Positions 16,213-25,150 of a stretch of 64,000 nucleotides of DNA are shown in pieces. The notes under the pieces were generated by a model that saw nothing but the letters and a program-made list of their open reading frames with translations, ran no database searches and had not been told where the DNA came from. Numbering within the stretch: the stretch's first letter is position 1; every line of letters starts with the position of its first letter. The stretch covers positions 97,539 to 161,538 of the forward strand of contig NZ_FNCE01000007.1 of assembly GCF_900100655.1 (NCBI RefSeq). The letters run 5' to 3'. Made by a program: the position numbers and the translations under genes. This DNA comes from Limimonas halophila. Its GTDB lineage: Bacteria; Pseudomonadota; Alphaproteobacteria; Kiloniellales; Rhodovibrionaceae.

Positions 16213-18802
16213 AATTGCAAAATATATCTGGGATCACGAAACGTTTCAGACGGATTTTCGTACTATCTGCGACTGGTTGGTGTTGTCTGAATTTACCACA
16301 GTTACCAAAAATGAATCATGTGATATAAAATTGTCATGGAATAAGCTACTAAATTATGCGCAAATTTTCTCTGCTACTGAAGACCAAAAACTCTTAGATG
16401 CTTCGCTTCGAATTGTTCAAGCGGCGTTGAAATTCTCGGGAAATCGGCCCGAAATTCAAGCGGGTGCGGCTTATGTATTGAACCACATGTGGAATCGCCC
16501 GACAATTGATCTTGCGCAGAGTAAAAAACTGTTGCCCGACGATGTTGGTCAGATGCTGCCAGGACCGGCACGTTATGATTGGATTTATTTTGAAGAGTCA
16601 CAGTCAATACACATTGAAGGCCGCGGAGATTTGCGTGTAAACAAATTTCAAAATGAGCTTTGGGGTATGTTGCAGGACTACGAATGGATTAGCTTTTCAG
16701 CCCCAACGAGTGCAGGGAAATCGTTCATATTATATCAGTGGGTTATAAATAAATTGAAAAATAAAAAGTACGGCGATATAGTTATAATTGTCCCGACACG
16801 TGCATTGATAACACAATGTTCAAATGATTTACGCGAATTGATAAGCAAATCAGGCTTAAAAAACGAAGTTTTTAATGTTCCAGGAGAATTTGACTCGAGT
16901 GGTGCAAATTGTGTCTACGTATACACGCAGGAACGCCTATATCAACATATGGTGCATACCCGTAGCCAGTCTGGTTTTTCTCTGATTATCGTCGATGAAG
17001 CACATAAAGTGTCTGATGCCCAAAGAGGGGTGTTTCTGCAGTTAACGTTAGAGCGCGTAATAACATCAAATAAACGAGCGCAATTCGTATTTTCTAGCCC
17101 GTTAACGGACAATCCGGGTAAGTTACTCCGGTCGGCCCCGACCGGTGCGACTGCCGAAAGTATGACAGGATATATAAATACGGTTAATCAGAATTTGGTT
17201 TGGGTCGCTCAAGTCGAGCGTAAACCAACGCGTTGGAAACTGTTAAATGTTGCAGACGATGAAGTTAGAGATATCGGCCGGCTAGAGTTGGATTATGGGC
17301 CTAGAAAACCGCGTGATCGCTTTGCGAGTGTTGCTTATAAACTTGGAGGTGGGCGCCCGGGGAATGTTGTGTATGTCAATGGGCCGAACGAGGCTGAGCA
17401 GATTTCACATTTGTTAGTTTTGCAAATTGGTGGGCAAGTTGAAGAAACAGACGAGTTGATTAATCTTAGCAACGCAATAAGGAAGACAATACACCCAAAT
17501 TATATGCTAGCGCGCTTTGTGCGCAGCGGTGTTGCATTTCATTATGGAGTTATACCACAAAATATTCGTGACGAGATTGAACGCTTGTTTAGGAACGGAC
17601 AGATAAAGTACTTGGTAGCAACGTCGACGTTGGTTGAAGGAGTGAATCTGGCTTGCCGCAACATTTTTCTTCGGGGCCCGAAGACGGGCAACGAACCGAT
17701 GGGACCGGGCGACTTTTGGAATTTGGCGGGTAGAGCCGGAAGATGGGGGAAGGAGTTCCAAGGAAATATTATTTGCGTTGATCCGTATTGGACAGGCCTT
17801 TGGGCCGAAGGAGAACCGCCGAGAGAACGGACGAAATTTAGTATATATCCGAAGGCTGAGGTGTTACTCCGAGATCCAACTCGGATAATTGATTTTATCG
17901 ATAAAGGGGGCATTGCGAGGAGGGTTGGTGATAAAGACGCAGAGAGTGTTTGGCATTATCTCTGTGCGCAATATATTGAGTTTGGAGATTTAGATAAGTC
18001 GTTCGCGGGGTTATACTTGCGTGAGGGATGGGCGGAAACTTTACAGGAGAGGGTTTCGGCTACCCTAACGAGTTGCGCGGTGAGTTGGGCCAACATTCTG
18101 CGGAACCCTGGGATTTCTGTTAATGCAATGGATGAGATATATCAGTGGTTCGTTTTGGAGGTTCGGGAAGGGAGGTCAGAGGAATTGATTCCGCCGCCTC
18201 CGACGAGTGATGATGCGGTGCGAAACTACGCAAGGCTGTTTAATATTATGAAAAGGAGGATGGGGGCGGTTAATATTAGTTCAGGGAGTAGGGAGCCCGG
18301 GGATAAAGACAACAGGGCTATGCAGGTTGCGATATTGTCGGCGAATTGGATGCAGGGTATGTCGTTGCCTAACATTATTGACCGGAAGATCAAGTATGAA
18401 AAGAGACGGAAACGAAAGGTTGACGAAAATAGCACTATACGTGATACTATGAAGGATATCGAACAATGTGTTCGGTTCGAGGTTCCGAAGTATCTTAGTG
18501 CCTACGTGGACATTTTATATCAGTGTTTTCAGGACTATGGCGTTGAGATTGAGGATATGAGGTTAGATGACTTGTCGGAAAGGTTAGAGTTTGGTGTGGC
18601 GACTAAGACGGAGTTGTCATTGATTGCATTAGGGGCTTCTCGAAGCGCTGCCATGATGGCAGCGCCGTATTTGCGTGCGGAAGAATTGGGGAAAGAAGAA
18701 GTCCGTGACGCTCTTCGGAAGATTGATTGGCGAATTACGGATATTCCGGAGCTTATTCGGCGGGAGATTGTTGAAGTTGTTTGGGGACATGAAGGCGAAT
18801 GA
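16202..18802 (+). CDS. hamB: Hachiman anti-phage system helicase HamB
   Basis: This 866-aa superfamily-2 helicase has motif I SAPTSAGKSF (about 167-175), motif Ia PTRALITQC, motif II VDEAHK (DEAH 265-268), motif III-like FSSPLTD, and motif VI region WNLAGRAGRWG near residue 505. HamB senses damaged or phage DNA ends and releases HamA; this is family knowledge. The C-terminal 300 residues are helical with no enzyme motif visible. It is cotranscribed and translationally overlapped with hamA and shares its low GC. Confidence 0.92.
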   Translation: MTNKIAKYIWDHETFQTDFRTICDWLVLSEFTTVTKNESCDIKLSWNKLLNYAQIFSATEDQKLLDASLRIVQAALKFSGNRPEIQAGAAYVLNHMWNRPTIDLAQSKKLLPDDVGQMLPGPARYDWIYFEESQSIHIEGRGDLRVNKFQNELWGMLQDYEWISFSAPTSAGKSFILYQWVINKLKNKKYGDIVIIVPTRALITQCSNDLRELISKSGLKNEVFNVPGEFDSSGANCVYVYTQERLYQHMVHTRSQSGFSLIIVDEAHKVSDAQRGVFLQLTLERVITSNKRAQFVFSSPLTDNPGKLLRSAPTGATAESMTGYINTVNQNLVWVAQVERKPTRWKLLNVADDEVRDIGRLELDYGPRKPRDRFASVAYKLGGGRPGNVVYVNGPNEAEQISHLLVLQIGGQVEETDELINLSNAIRKTIHPNYMLARFVRSGVAFHYGVIPQNIRDEIERLFRNGQIKYLVATSTLVEGVNLACRNIFLRGPKTGNEPMGPGDFWNLAGRAGRWGKEFQGNIICVDPYWTGLWAEGEPPRERTKFSIYPKAEVLLRDPTRIIDFIDKGGIARRVGDKDAESVWHYLCAQYIEFGDLDKSFAGLYLREGWAETLQERVSATLTSCAVSWANILRNPGISVNAMDEIYQWFVLEVREGRSEELIPPPPTSDDAVRNYARLFNIMKRRMGAVNISSGSREPGDKDNRAMQVAILSANWMQGMSLPNIIDRKIKYEKRRKRKVDENSTIRDTMKDIEQCVRFEVPKYLSAYVDILYQCFQDYGVEIEDMRLDDLSERLEFGVATKTELSLIALGASRSAAMMAAPYLRAEELGKEEVRDALRKIDWRITDIPELIRREIVEVVWGHEGE

Positions 18803-19091
18803 GGGTGATGTCGTCAGGGGCTGAGTGTAGATGTCGTCGGAAATTGGTACAATGTGTTGCGTGGTTGGGGGGGTTTTGGAGAAGCGACTATGCTGGGAGG
18901 AAGTGCGTGCGGTGCCGAGGTCGGTTCGGAGCATGCTCACGCTTGCGGTTCATGGTAACGCCGCCAGGGTGCCCTACCACCCCGGCGGCGCGGAGCAGTC
19001 TGAACCTATGGGTGGTTGGAGACTGCCAAATTCAGGGTAAGTGACCGCCGGTTGTGGTCAAAGGGAGCGCTGATCGTGGCGCTCTCGGCGG
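18803..19091. other. Right border of the Hachiman island, no gene seen
   Basis: GC rises back to host level across this 289-bp stretch. I see no tRNA, integrase or clear direct repeat matching the left border (15048-15249), so the mechanism of acquisition is not visible. A weak inverted repeat GAGCGCTGATCGTGGCGCTC lies near 19066-19085 and could end transcription of hamB or of the opposite HTH gene. Confidence 0.4.
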
Positions 19092-19451
19092 TTACGACGC
19101 GCGCAGGACGCGGGCGATCTTGGTGAGCCGGCGGATGGTGTCGGGGTCGGCGGGGCGCAGGGTTTTGATGTGGTCGCGCAGGGCGCGGCGGTGTTCGGTG
19201 TCGCGGCTGGGCTGGTCGGCCAGGTCCAGCAGGTCGGCGACCGTGATCTCGAAATAGGCGGCGATGCGGACCAGTTCCGGCAGGGGCGCGGCGTTGCGGC
19301 CGTGCTCGATCTTCTGCACGCGCTCGCGTGACTTGCCCAGGCCCGCCGCCAGCTCTTCCTGCGTGAGGCCCGCGTGCTCGCGCAGTTCCCGCACGCGCGC
19401 GCCGAAGGCGCGCCGTATGGCTGCGTCATCGATCTCGTCTACCTGACTCAT
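19092..19451 (-). CDS. XRE-family helix-turn-helix regulator
   Basis: Read on the minus strand from ATG at 19451, this is a 119-aa protein with a Cro/C1-type HTH: RVRELREHAGLTQEELAAGL then KSRERVQKIEHGRNAAPLPE, followed by VRIAAYFEITVADLLDLAD. The C-terminal 45 residues are helical and basic with no named domain. It is divergent from a second HTH-like gene at 19608; the 156-bp gap contains a perfect 7-bp inverted repeat, so autoregulation is likely. Confidence 0.85.
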   Translation of the reverse strand: MSQVDEIDDAAIRRAFGARVRELREHAGLTQEELAAGLGKSRERVQKIEHGRNAAPLPELVRIAAYFEITVADLLDLADQPSRDTEHRRALRDHIKTLRPADPDTIRRLTKIARVLRAS

Positions 19452-19525
19452 GCCGCAAGCCTCGCCCACGCGGGCCGGGCGGGAGAACGTCAATCTCGGC
19501 GCGAATCTGGACGAATCAACGGGAA

Positions 19526-19546
19526 ACGCGTAGAAAAAATACGCGT
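19526..19546. promoter_or_regulatory. Candidate operator palindrome between two divergent HTH genes
   Basis: ACGCGTA (19526-19532) and TACGCGT (19540-19546) form a perfect inverted repeat around the A-tract GAAAAAA. It lies midway between the start codons of the divergent regulators (19451 minus, 19608 plus), in an AT-richer patch. Dyads of this size and spacing are typical for XRE dimers; binding by either regulator is inference. Confidence 0.55.
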
Positions 19547-19607
19547 ACAGGTGGTAGGTTGAGCGAAATACGTCGCATGAGAGGCACAGCGCGGAGTTAC
19601 AGTTCGC

Positions 19608-20048
19608 ATGCCGGTTGATCAGGACAACGCGCGGCCGGTTCTGCCCGAAACGCGGCGCGTCGCGGCCGTGATCGCGCGGGTGCGCGTGGACGCCGGCCTC
19701 TCGCCCGACCGCGCGGCCGAGGTCACGGACGCCGACCCCGATGCCGTCCGCGCCTACGAGGCCGGCATGCGCGGCGTTCCGGCGACCTACGTGTACGCCC
19801 TGCTGCGCGCCTGCGGCACGCCCTTCCCGACCTTCCTCGACATGCTCTTCGCGTCTGCCGATTGGGGCGAGGACGCGGGCGACCCGGCGCCCCTGCCGCC
19901 CGATGCCACGCTGCTGGAAAGCGCGCTGCGCATGTGGCGGCTGCAGCCCGAGGGCATCGAGGCACACCTGCGCGGGATCGTGGACGAAACGCTCGCGGCC
20001 GGGGGCCATCCCGCGAGCGGCCCGGCGCTGGCGCTCATCCGCTCCTGA
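19608..20048 (+). CDS. Small HTH-like protein divergent from XRE regulator
   Basis: This 146-aa protein has an N-terminal segment (VIARVRVDAGLSPDRAAEVT, DADPDAVRAYEAGMRGVPA) that reads as an XRE-type HTH, followed by TYVYALLRACGTPFPTFLDML, the usual helix after it. The C-terminal 60 residues are Ala/Pro-rich. Host-like GC and codon use, unlike the adjacent Hachiman island. Possible cognate of the palindrome at 19526. Confidence 0.6.
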   Translation: MPVDQDNARPVLPETRRVAAVIARVRVDAGLSPDRAAEVTDADPDAVRAYEAGMRGVPATYVYALLRACGTPFPTFLDMLFASADWGEDAGDPAPLPPDATLLESALRMWRLQPEGIEAHLRGIVDETLAAGGHPASGPALALIRS

Positions 20049-20082
20049 CCGCCGCACGCCTCGAAACACGCCGCCGCGACTG

Positions 20083-20271
20083 CTACAGCATCGGACGATT
20101 GTTCGTGGTTAAGAACGTGGATGCGCGCAACGGTGTGCGCGCATGACGCAACGGGGAAATCCGCACCGTCATGTCATGGCCGCCCGCCGCCTGCCACCGG
20201 ACCGCGATCCGGTGGTCGCGGCCATTCACACCTATTCACACCTGTTTCTGAAAAGCTGTCCGGTGCTCTAG
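20083..20271. mobile_element. MITE-like element with 14-bp imperfect terminal inverted repeats
   Basis: The segment begins CTACAGCATCGGAC and ends GTCCGGTGCTCTAG, which are inverted copies with 12 of 14 matches. The CTAGAGCA-type end is shared with the 174-bp elements near 62013 and 63650. Inside are a GGACCGCGATCCGG dyad and a repeated CTATTCACAC/CATTCACAC. No ORF is present. It fills the gap between the HTH gene and the MFS gene. Confidence 0.55.
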
Positions 20272-20310
20272 CCTCCGGGGCCGGTTCAGCATTCCGGCCC
20301 GCGAGGCAGC

Positions 20311-21609
20311 ATGGCGACGACGGCCGAGGCCCCCGCCCGCGACGACACCACGCTTTCCGCCGCCGCCAGGCTTTGGGCGCTTCTCTTCGGCATGGGCTTG
20401 TTGCTGGTCGGCAACGGCCTGCAATCCAGCCTGCTGGGTGTGCGCGCCGACGCCGAGGCCTTCGGCGGCTTCGTCACCGGGCTGGTGATGTCCGGCTACT
20501 TCCTGGGCTTTTTCGCCGGCTCGCTGCTCACCCCGCGCTTCGTCCGCCGCGTGGGGCACGTGCGCGTCTTCGCGGCGCTGGCTTCGCTCGCCTCGATCGC
20601 CATTCTGGTGCACAGCGTGCTCGTGATCCCGGCGGTGTGGGCGGTGATGCGCCTGCTGACGGGCTTCGCCTTCGCCGGGCTCTACATCGTCTCGGAGTCC
20701 TGGCTGAACGACAGCGCCAGCAACACGCTGCGCGGCAGCCTGCTGGCGCTCTACATGGTGATCAGCTACCTGGGCCTCGCGGGCGGGCAGTTGATGCTGA
20801 ACGTCGCGGGGCCGGAGCAGCACACGCTCTTCATCCTGTGCTCGATCCTGATTTCCTTTGCCCTCGTGCCCATCCTGCTCTCCTCCACGCGCCAGCCCTC
20901 GGCGGACACGCCCGAGCCCATGAGCCTCGCGCGCCTCTACACCGTCTCGCCCCTGGGCGCGGTGGGCTGTTTCGGCACCGGAATCGCCAACGGCGTGATC
21001 CTCGGCATGGGCGCGGTCTACGCCCGCCAGACGGGGCTGAGCGTGGCCGAGGTGTCGATCTTCATGACCGCGCTGGTGCTCGGCGGCGCCATCCTGCAGT
21101 GGCCCATCGGCAAGCTGTCCGACCACCTGGACCGGCGCACCGTCATCACGGGCGTCGCGGTCCTGGCCGCGCTGGCGGCGGGCGGCGTGCACCTGGCGGG
21201 TGCGGTGTCGGACCTGGCGGTGCTGGCGACGGCGGCGCTGATGGGCGGGGCGGTGCTGAGCCTGTATCCGCTCTTCCTCGCCTACACCAACGACCACCTG
21301 GACCCGCGCCAGATGGTGGCGGCCAGCAGCGCGCTGGTGCTGTCCTACGGCGGGGGCGCGGTGCTCGGCCCCTCGGGCGCGGGGTGGCTGATGGACCTGA
21401 TGGGGCCCGAGGGCTTTCTCTTCTACCTGGGGCTGATCCACGTCGCGATCGCGGGATTCGGCGTCTACCGCATGACGCGCCGCCCCGCGCCCACGGATCA
21501 GTACCCGCACATCCTCACGCCCTCGCAGGCCTCGCCCGTCAGCGCCTCCTGGGCGGAGGAGAGCTACGAGGCCGCGGCGGCCGAGGAAGCCGACGCCGAG
21601 ACGCGGTGA
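20311..21609 (+). CDS. MFS transporter, YcaD-like
   Basis: The 432-aa protein has twelve predicted membrane segments and the MFS signature after TM2 (LLTPRFVRRVGHVRVF). The segment LLTGFAFAGLYIVSESWLND is typical of the YcaD/CynX-like branch. Substrate unknown. It ends with an acidic tail (EESYEAAAAEEADAETR). It converges on the alcohol dehydrogenase gene with only three bases between stop codons, leaving no room for separate terminators. Confidence 0.88.
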   Translation: MATTAEAPARDDTTLSAAARLWALLFGMGLLLVGNGLQSSLLGVRADAEAFGGFVTGLVMSGYFLGFFAGSLLTPRFVRRVGHVRVFAALASLASIAILVHSVLVIPAVWAVMRLLTGFAFAGLYIVSESWLNDSASNTLRGSLLALYMVISYLGLAGGQLMLNVAGPEQHTLFILCSILISFALVPILLSSTRQPSADTPEPMSLARLYTVSPLGAVGCFGTGIANGVILGMGAVYARQTGLSVAEVSIFMTALVLGGAILQWPIGKLSDHLDRRTVITGVAVLAALAAGGVHLAGAVSDLAVLATAALMGGAVLSLYPLFLAYTNDHLDPRQMVAASSALVLSYGGGAVLGPSGAGWLMDLMGPEGFLFYLGLIHVAIAGFGVYRMTRRPAPTDQYPHILTPSQASPVSASWAEESYEAAAAEEADAETR

Positions 21610-21612
21610 GCC

Positions 21613-22656
21613 TTACCCGAACGACGTGATGACGGCGATGCCGGCGTCGGGCGTGCGGTCCATCGCCATCAGGCGCTCCGCCCCCTCGGCCAGCGAAACG
21701 TGCCGGGAAATCAGCGCCGCCGGGTCCAGCCGCCCCGTTTCGATCAGGCGGAAGAGCGTGGGGAAGCGGTGCCCGGCCATGCCGTGACTGCCGCGCAGCT
21801 CCAGCTCGCGCGCGATCACCTCGTCCATGGGCAGCGGCGGCGCGGCGTGCTCCCCGGTCAGCAGCCCCACCTGGACGTGCCGGCCCTGCTGGCGCAGGCC
21901 CCGGATGGAGTTCCGGCAGGTCGCGGTGTGGCCGAGCGCGTCCAGGCTCACGTGCGCGCCGCCGTTCGAGGCATCGCGCACCGCCTCGGCCACGTCGGCG
22001 GCGGTGGCGGCGTTCACGCTCGCGCTTGCGCCCAGCGCCCGTGCCCGGTCCAGCGCCGCGGCGTTGACGTCCACCGCGACGACGTGCGCGCCCGCCGCCA
22101 CGGCGATCATCACCGCCGACAGCCCCACGCCGCCGCAGGCGTGCACCGCCACCCACTCGCCCGTCTGCAGGCGCCCCTGCTCGATTAGCGCGCGGTAGGC
22201 CGTGGTGAAGCGGCAGCCCAGGCTGGCGGCGGCGGGATAGCCGAGGTTCTCCGGCAGGCGCACGAGGTTGCTGGCGGCGTTGGGGACGGCGACGTACTCG
22301 GCGAAGGCGCCCCACTGCGTGAAGCCGGGCTGGCGCTGGTGCTCGCAGATCTGCTGCTGGCCGGACCAGCAGCTCGGGCAGCTGCCGCAGGCCATGACGA
22401 AGGGCACGGTCACACGGTCTCCGGCCCGGAATGCCGGGCAGTCCGGGCCGGTCGCGACGACCTCGCCGGCCAGCTCGTGCCCGGGCACGTGGGGCAGGCG
22501 GACGTTGGGGTCGTGGCCCTGCCAGGCGTGCCAGTCCGAGCGGCAGATGCCGTTGGCGTGGACGCGCACCACCGCGCCGTCGCGCGGCGGCTCTGGGTCG
22601 GGAACGCTGCGCACGCCGATGGGGCCGGCGAAGGTGTCGAACTGGGCCGCGCGCAT
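21613..22656 (-). CDS. Zinc-dependent alcohol dehydrogenase (MDR family)
   Basis: This 347-aa medium-chain dehydrogenase has the catalytic zinc ligands in GICRSDWHAW and PHVPGHELAGEV, the four-Cys structural zinc loop CGSCPSCWSGQQQIC, and the NAD-binding ACGGVGLSAVMIAVAAGA. The substrate is not inferable. A 200-bp gap with a CTTTCTCC/GGAGAAAG hairpin (22794-22813) separates it from the AEC carrier upstream on the same strand. Confidence 0.93.
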   Translation of the reverse strand: MRAAQFDTFAGPIGVRSVPDPEPPRDGAVVRVHANGICRSDWHAWQGHDPNVRLPHVPGHELAGEVVATGPDCPAFRAGDRVTVPFVMACGSCPSCWSGQQQICEHQRQPGFTQWGAFAEYVAVPNAASNLVRLPENLGYPAAASLGCRFTTAYRALIEQGRLQTGEWVAVHACGGVGLSAVMIAVAAGAHVVAVDVNAAALDRARALGASASVNAATAADVAEAVRDASNGGAHVSLDALGHTATCRNSIRGLRQQGRHVQVGLLTGEHAAPPLPMDEVIARELELRGSHGMAGHRFPTLFRLIETGRLDPAALISRHVSLAEGAERLMAMDRTPDAGIAVITSFG

Positions 22657-22793
22657 GCCGCTCTCCCGTGGCCGGTTTCAGCGCCGGTGGTACGCGCCGC
22701 GGCGGGCCGCCGGCAAGACGGTCTTCTCCCAACACGCAGTCAGCGGAACGACCCAGACCACACGCGTTTAGCGGCGGCATATCGGCTAGGGTC

Positions 22794-22813
22794 CTTTCTC
22801 CTTTAGGAGAAAG
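22794..22813. terminator. Small hairpin between AEC carrier and alcohol dehydrogenase
   Basis: CTTTCTCC (22794-22801), loop TTTA, GGAGAAAG (22806-22813): an 8-bp perfect stem about 40 bases after the AEC stop on the minus strand. It is a short form of the C-rich hairpin at 14423-14456. It may end AEC transcription; no long T-run is present. Confidence 0.4.
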
Positions 22814-22853
22814 ACAGAATGAGGCCATGCCTTTAGCTGTTTAAGTCACCCGC

Positions 22854-23768
22854 TTACAGCCGCACCGCCACCAGCGCCGCCGTCACCACCAGCGGCGCCA
22901 GCAGGGTGGAGACGAAGACGATGGCCGAGGCCAGCTCCTCCTTGGCCTGGTACTCCACGGCGAAGATCGCCAGCAGGATGCCGGCGGGCGCGCAGGTGCT
23001 CACCAGCAGCAGGGCGCGCAGCTCCGCCGGGAAGGGCAGCAGGAACACGGCCGCCGCCGTCAGCAACGGCGCCGCCAGCAGGCGCAGTCCCACGGCCGTG
23101 GCCGTCTCCCGCGCCGGAATCCGAAGGCCGCTGCGCGCCAGTTGCGCCCCCAGGCTGACCAGCGCCAGGCCGACGTAGGCCTTGCCGAAGGTGTGCATGG
23201 GGGTGCGCAGCACCTCGGGGATCGACCAGTCCAGCGCGTTGAGGCCGAGGCCGATGGCGACCGCCGGCAGCATGGGCGTTTCCACCAGCGCCTTGGCGTG
23301 GCCCAGCACGCTCGTCCGCCCCTGGGCGTAGACCAGCGGCACCACCAACAGCAGCAGGACGGTGTGGATGGAAACGATCACCACCTGGTGCGTCACCAGA
23401 TCGCCGCCGAACGCCAGCTCGATCAGCGGGATGCCGAAGTTGCCGCCGTTGGGAAAGGCGCACGCCAGCGCCACCAGCGGCCGGCCCTCGTCGCCAAGGC
23501 CCGCCGCGCGGGCGGCCCACCAGCCCACCGCCAGCAGCACGCCGAACTGGACGACGGTGAACAGCGCCGTCCCCTGCACCTGGCTGAGCGGGATGCGCGC
23601 CTCCGCCAGGGTGACGATGATGAAGCAGGGAAACGCGCCGTAGACCAGCAGGCGGTTCAGCGTCGCCACGTCGAAGCGCAGGTGCTTTTGCAGCCCGTAG
23701 CCGCCCAGCGCCAGCAGCACGATGGGCAGCGTGATCCCGACGACGACGTCCTGAAGGATGGCGAGCAT
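22854..23768 (-). CDS. AEC family transporter (auxin efflux carrier type)
   Basis: ATG at 23768 begins MLAILQDVVVGITLPIVLLA, a 304-aa protein with about ten hydrophobic segments in the two five-TM halves of the AEC/BASS fold (CAFPNGGNFGIPLIELAFGG in the first core, STCAPAGILLAIFAVEYQ in the second). AEC proteins export small organic acids or malonate-like compounds; the substrate here is unknown. It is divergent from the binding protein gene at 24095 across a 326-bp gap. Confidence 0.9.
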   Translation of the reverse strand: MLAILQDVVVGITLPIVLLALGGYGLQKHLRFDVATLNRLLVYGAFPCFIIVTLAEARIPLSQVQGTALFTVVQFGVLLAVGWWAARAAGLGDEGRPLVALACAFPNGGNFGIPLIELAFGGDLVTHQVVIVSIHTVLLLLVVPLVYAQGRTSVLGHAKALVETPMLPAVAIGLGLNALDWSIPEVLRTPMHTFGKAYVGLALVSLGAQLARSGLRIPARETATAVGLRLLAAPLLTAAAVFLLPFPAELRALLLVSTCAPAGILLAIFAVEYQAKEELASAIVFVSTLLAPLVVTAALVAVRL

Positions 23769-24094
23769 GCGCGTGGGCTCCGAAGCGGCGGCTGTGATGC
23801 GGCGCGACAGGCTGCATCTGCGCCCGCGCGGTGCAAGGAGCGGGGTGATACGGCGTGCAGTCCCGGTCGCCGCGCCGGTTGCGGCGAATTGCGGACACTC
23901 ATCGCCGGGATTTCGCAGCTTTATTTCGCAATCGCCTTTGGGCGTGCTACCGTCGCGCCGTGAATTCGGATCGAGGCGACATGATCTCGACCGGATGTTT
24001 GGCTTTCCGATTTTGGCAAACGCCAAGCGTCGGCGCTCGTTCAGGCGCCGCGTTCATGAAGAAACACGACCGGAACGACAGGGAGAGAGGCTTC
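23769..24094. promoter_or_regulatory. Divergent promoter region, AEC carrier / OpuAC protein
   Basis: This 326-bp gap must hold the promoters for two divergent genes. I see a locally AT-richer patch around 23920-23945 (GCTTTATTTCGCAATCGCC) and another near 24025, but no clear operator dyad. GGGAGAGAGG at 24081-24090 is a strong ribosome-binding site for the downstream gene. Confidence 0.4.
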
Positions 24095-24991
24095 ATGGTC
24101 AAACACAGCATCCGCGCGCTCGCCATGGCCGCGGCCGTCGCGGTTGGGTTCGCGCCGGCCGCCGGTGCGCAAGCCATCACGGTGGGCGGCAAGAACTTCA
24201 CCGAGCAGCTGCTGCTCAGCGACATGACGGGGCAGTACCTGGACGCGCACGGCTTCGACGCGGACGTGCGCAACGGCATGGGCAGCACCGTGCTGCGCCG
24301 CGCCCAGCTCAACGGCCAGGTCGACCTCTACTGGGAGTACGTCGGGACCTCGCTGATCACCTACAACAAGGTGGAAGGCGGCGCGAAGATGTCGCGCCAG
24401 GAAGCCTACGAGAAGGTGAAGAAGCTGGACGCCGAGAAGGGCCTCGTCTGGCTCAAGCCCTCGCAGGCCAACAACACCTACGCCATCGCGATGGAGGAGG
24501 AAGACGCCGAGAAGCGCGGCGTTGAGACCATCAGCGATCTGGCGAAGCTGGTCGAGGGCGGCAAGGAGCTGACCTTCGCCACGGACGCCGAGTTCGCCTC
24601 GCGCCCCGACGGCCTGCCGGGGTTGCAGGAGCACTACGGCTTCTCCTTCCCCCGCGCGCAGGTGAAGCGCATGGACGCCGGCCTCGTCTACAAGGCGCTG
24701 AACGAGGACGAGGTGAACTCGGCCATGGTGTTCGCCACCGACGGCCGCAACGCCGCCTTCGACTTCCGCGTGCTGGAGGACGACCAGAACTTCTTCCCCA
24801 ACTACGCCATCACGCCCGTGGTGCGCGAGGACGTGCTGAAGAAGCACCCCAAGCTGCGCGAGCTGATGAACGAGCTGTCCAGCAAGCTGGACGACGCCAC
24901 GATGCAGCGCCTGAACAAGCAGGTGGACGTGGAAAAGAAATCCGTCTCCCAGGTCGCCGAGACCTTCCTCAAGGAGAACGGGCTGATCTAA
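24095..24991 (+). CDS. Glycine-betaine/choline-type ABC transporter substrate-binding protein (OpuAC/OsmF family)
   Basis: ATG 24095 follows GGGAGAGAGG and gives a classic Sec signal (MVKHSIRALAMAAAVAVGF, cleavage after AGA-QA). The 298-aa protein shows the OpuAC family start ITVGGKNFTEQLLLSDMTGQ and the MGSTVLRRAQLNGQVDLYWEYVG box. It captures quaternary amines such as glycine betaine in the periplasm. No permease or ATPase gene is adjacent: it is followed at once by a strong terminator, so it stands alone and must work with a transporter encoded elsewhere. Confidence 0.92.
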   Translation: MVKHSIRALAMAAAVAVGFAPAAGAQAITVGGKNFTEQLLLSDMTGQYLDAHGFDADVRNGMGSTVLRRAQLNGQVDLYWEYVGTSLITYNKVEGGAKMSRQEAYEKVKKLDAEKGLVWLKPSQANNTYAIAMEEEDAEKRGVETISDLAKLVEGGKELTFATDAEFASRPDGLPGLQEHYGFSFPRAQVKRMDAGLVYKALNEDEVNSAMVFATDGRNAAFDFRVLEDDQNFFPNYAITPVVREDVLKKHPKLRELMNELSSKLDDATMQRLNKQVDVEKKSVSQVAETFLKENGLI

Positions 24992-25019
24992 CGCCCCTCC
25001 ACCCGCTACACCTGCTTTT

Positions 25020-25048
25020 GGGGGCCGCCATCCGGCGGCCCCCTTTTT
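25020..25048 (+). terminator. Rho-independent terminator after OpuAC-type gene
   Basis: GGGGGCCGCC (25020-25029), loop ATCC, GGCGGCCCCC (25034-25043), then TTTTT. A 10-bp perfect GC stem with a T-run, 28 bases after the stop codon. Confidence 0.93.
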
Positions 25049-25150
25049 GTGCGGAGGTTCGGTGACGGTCAGGGCGTTTTCCCGCTTGCGTTACACGCGT
25101 CTGGTGTGGTCGGTGCACACCATCGTGCCCGCCAGCACAGGGGAGCCGGC

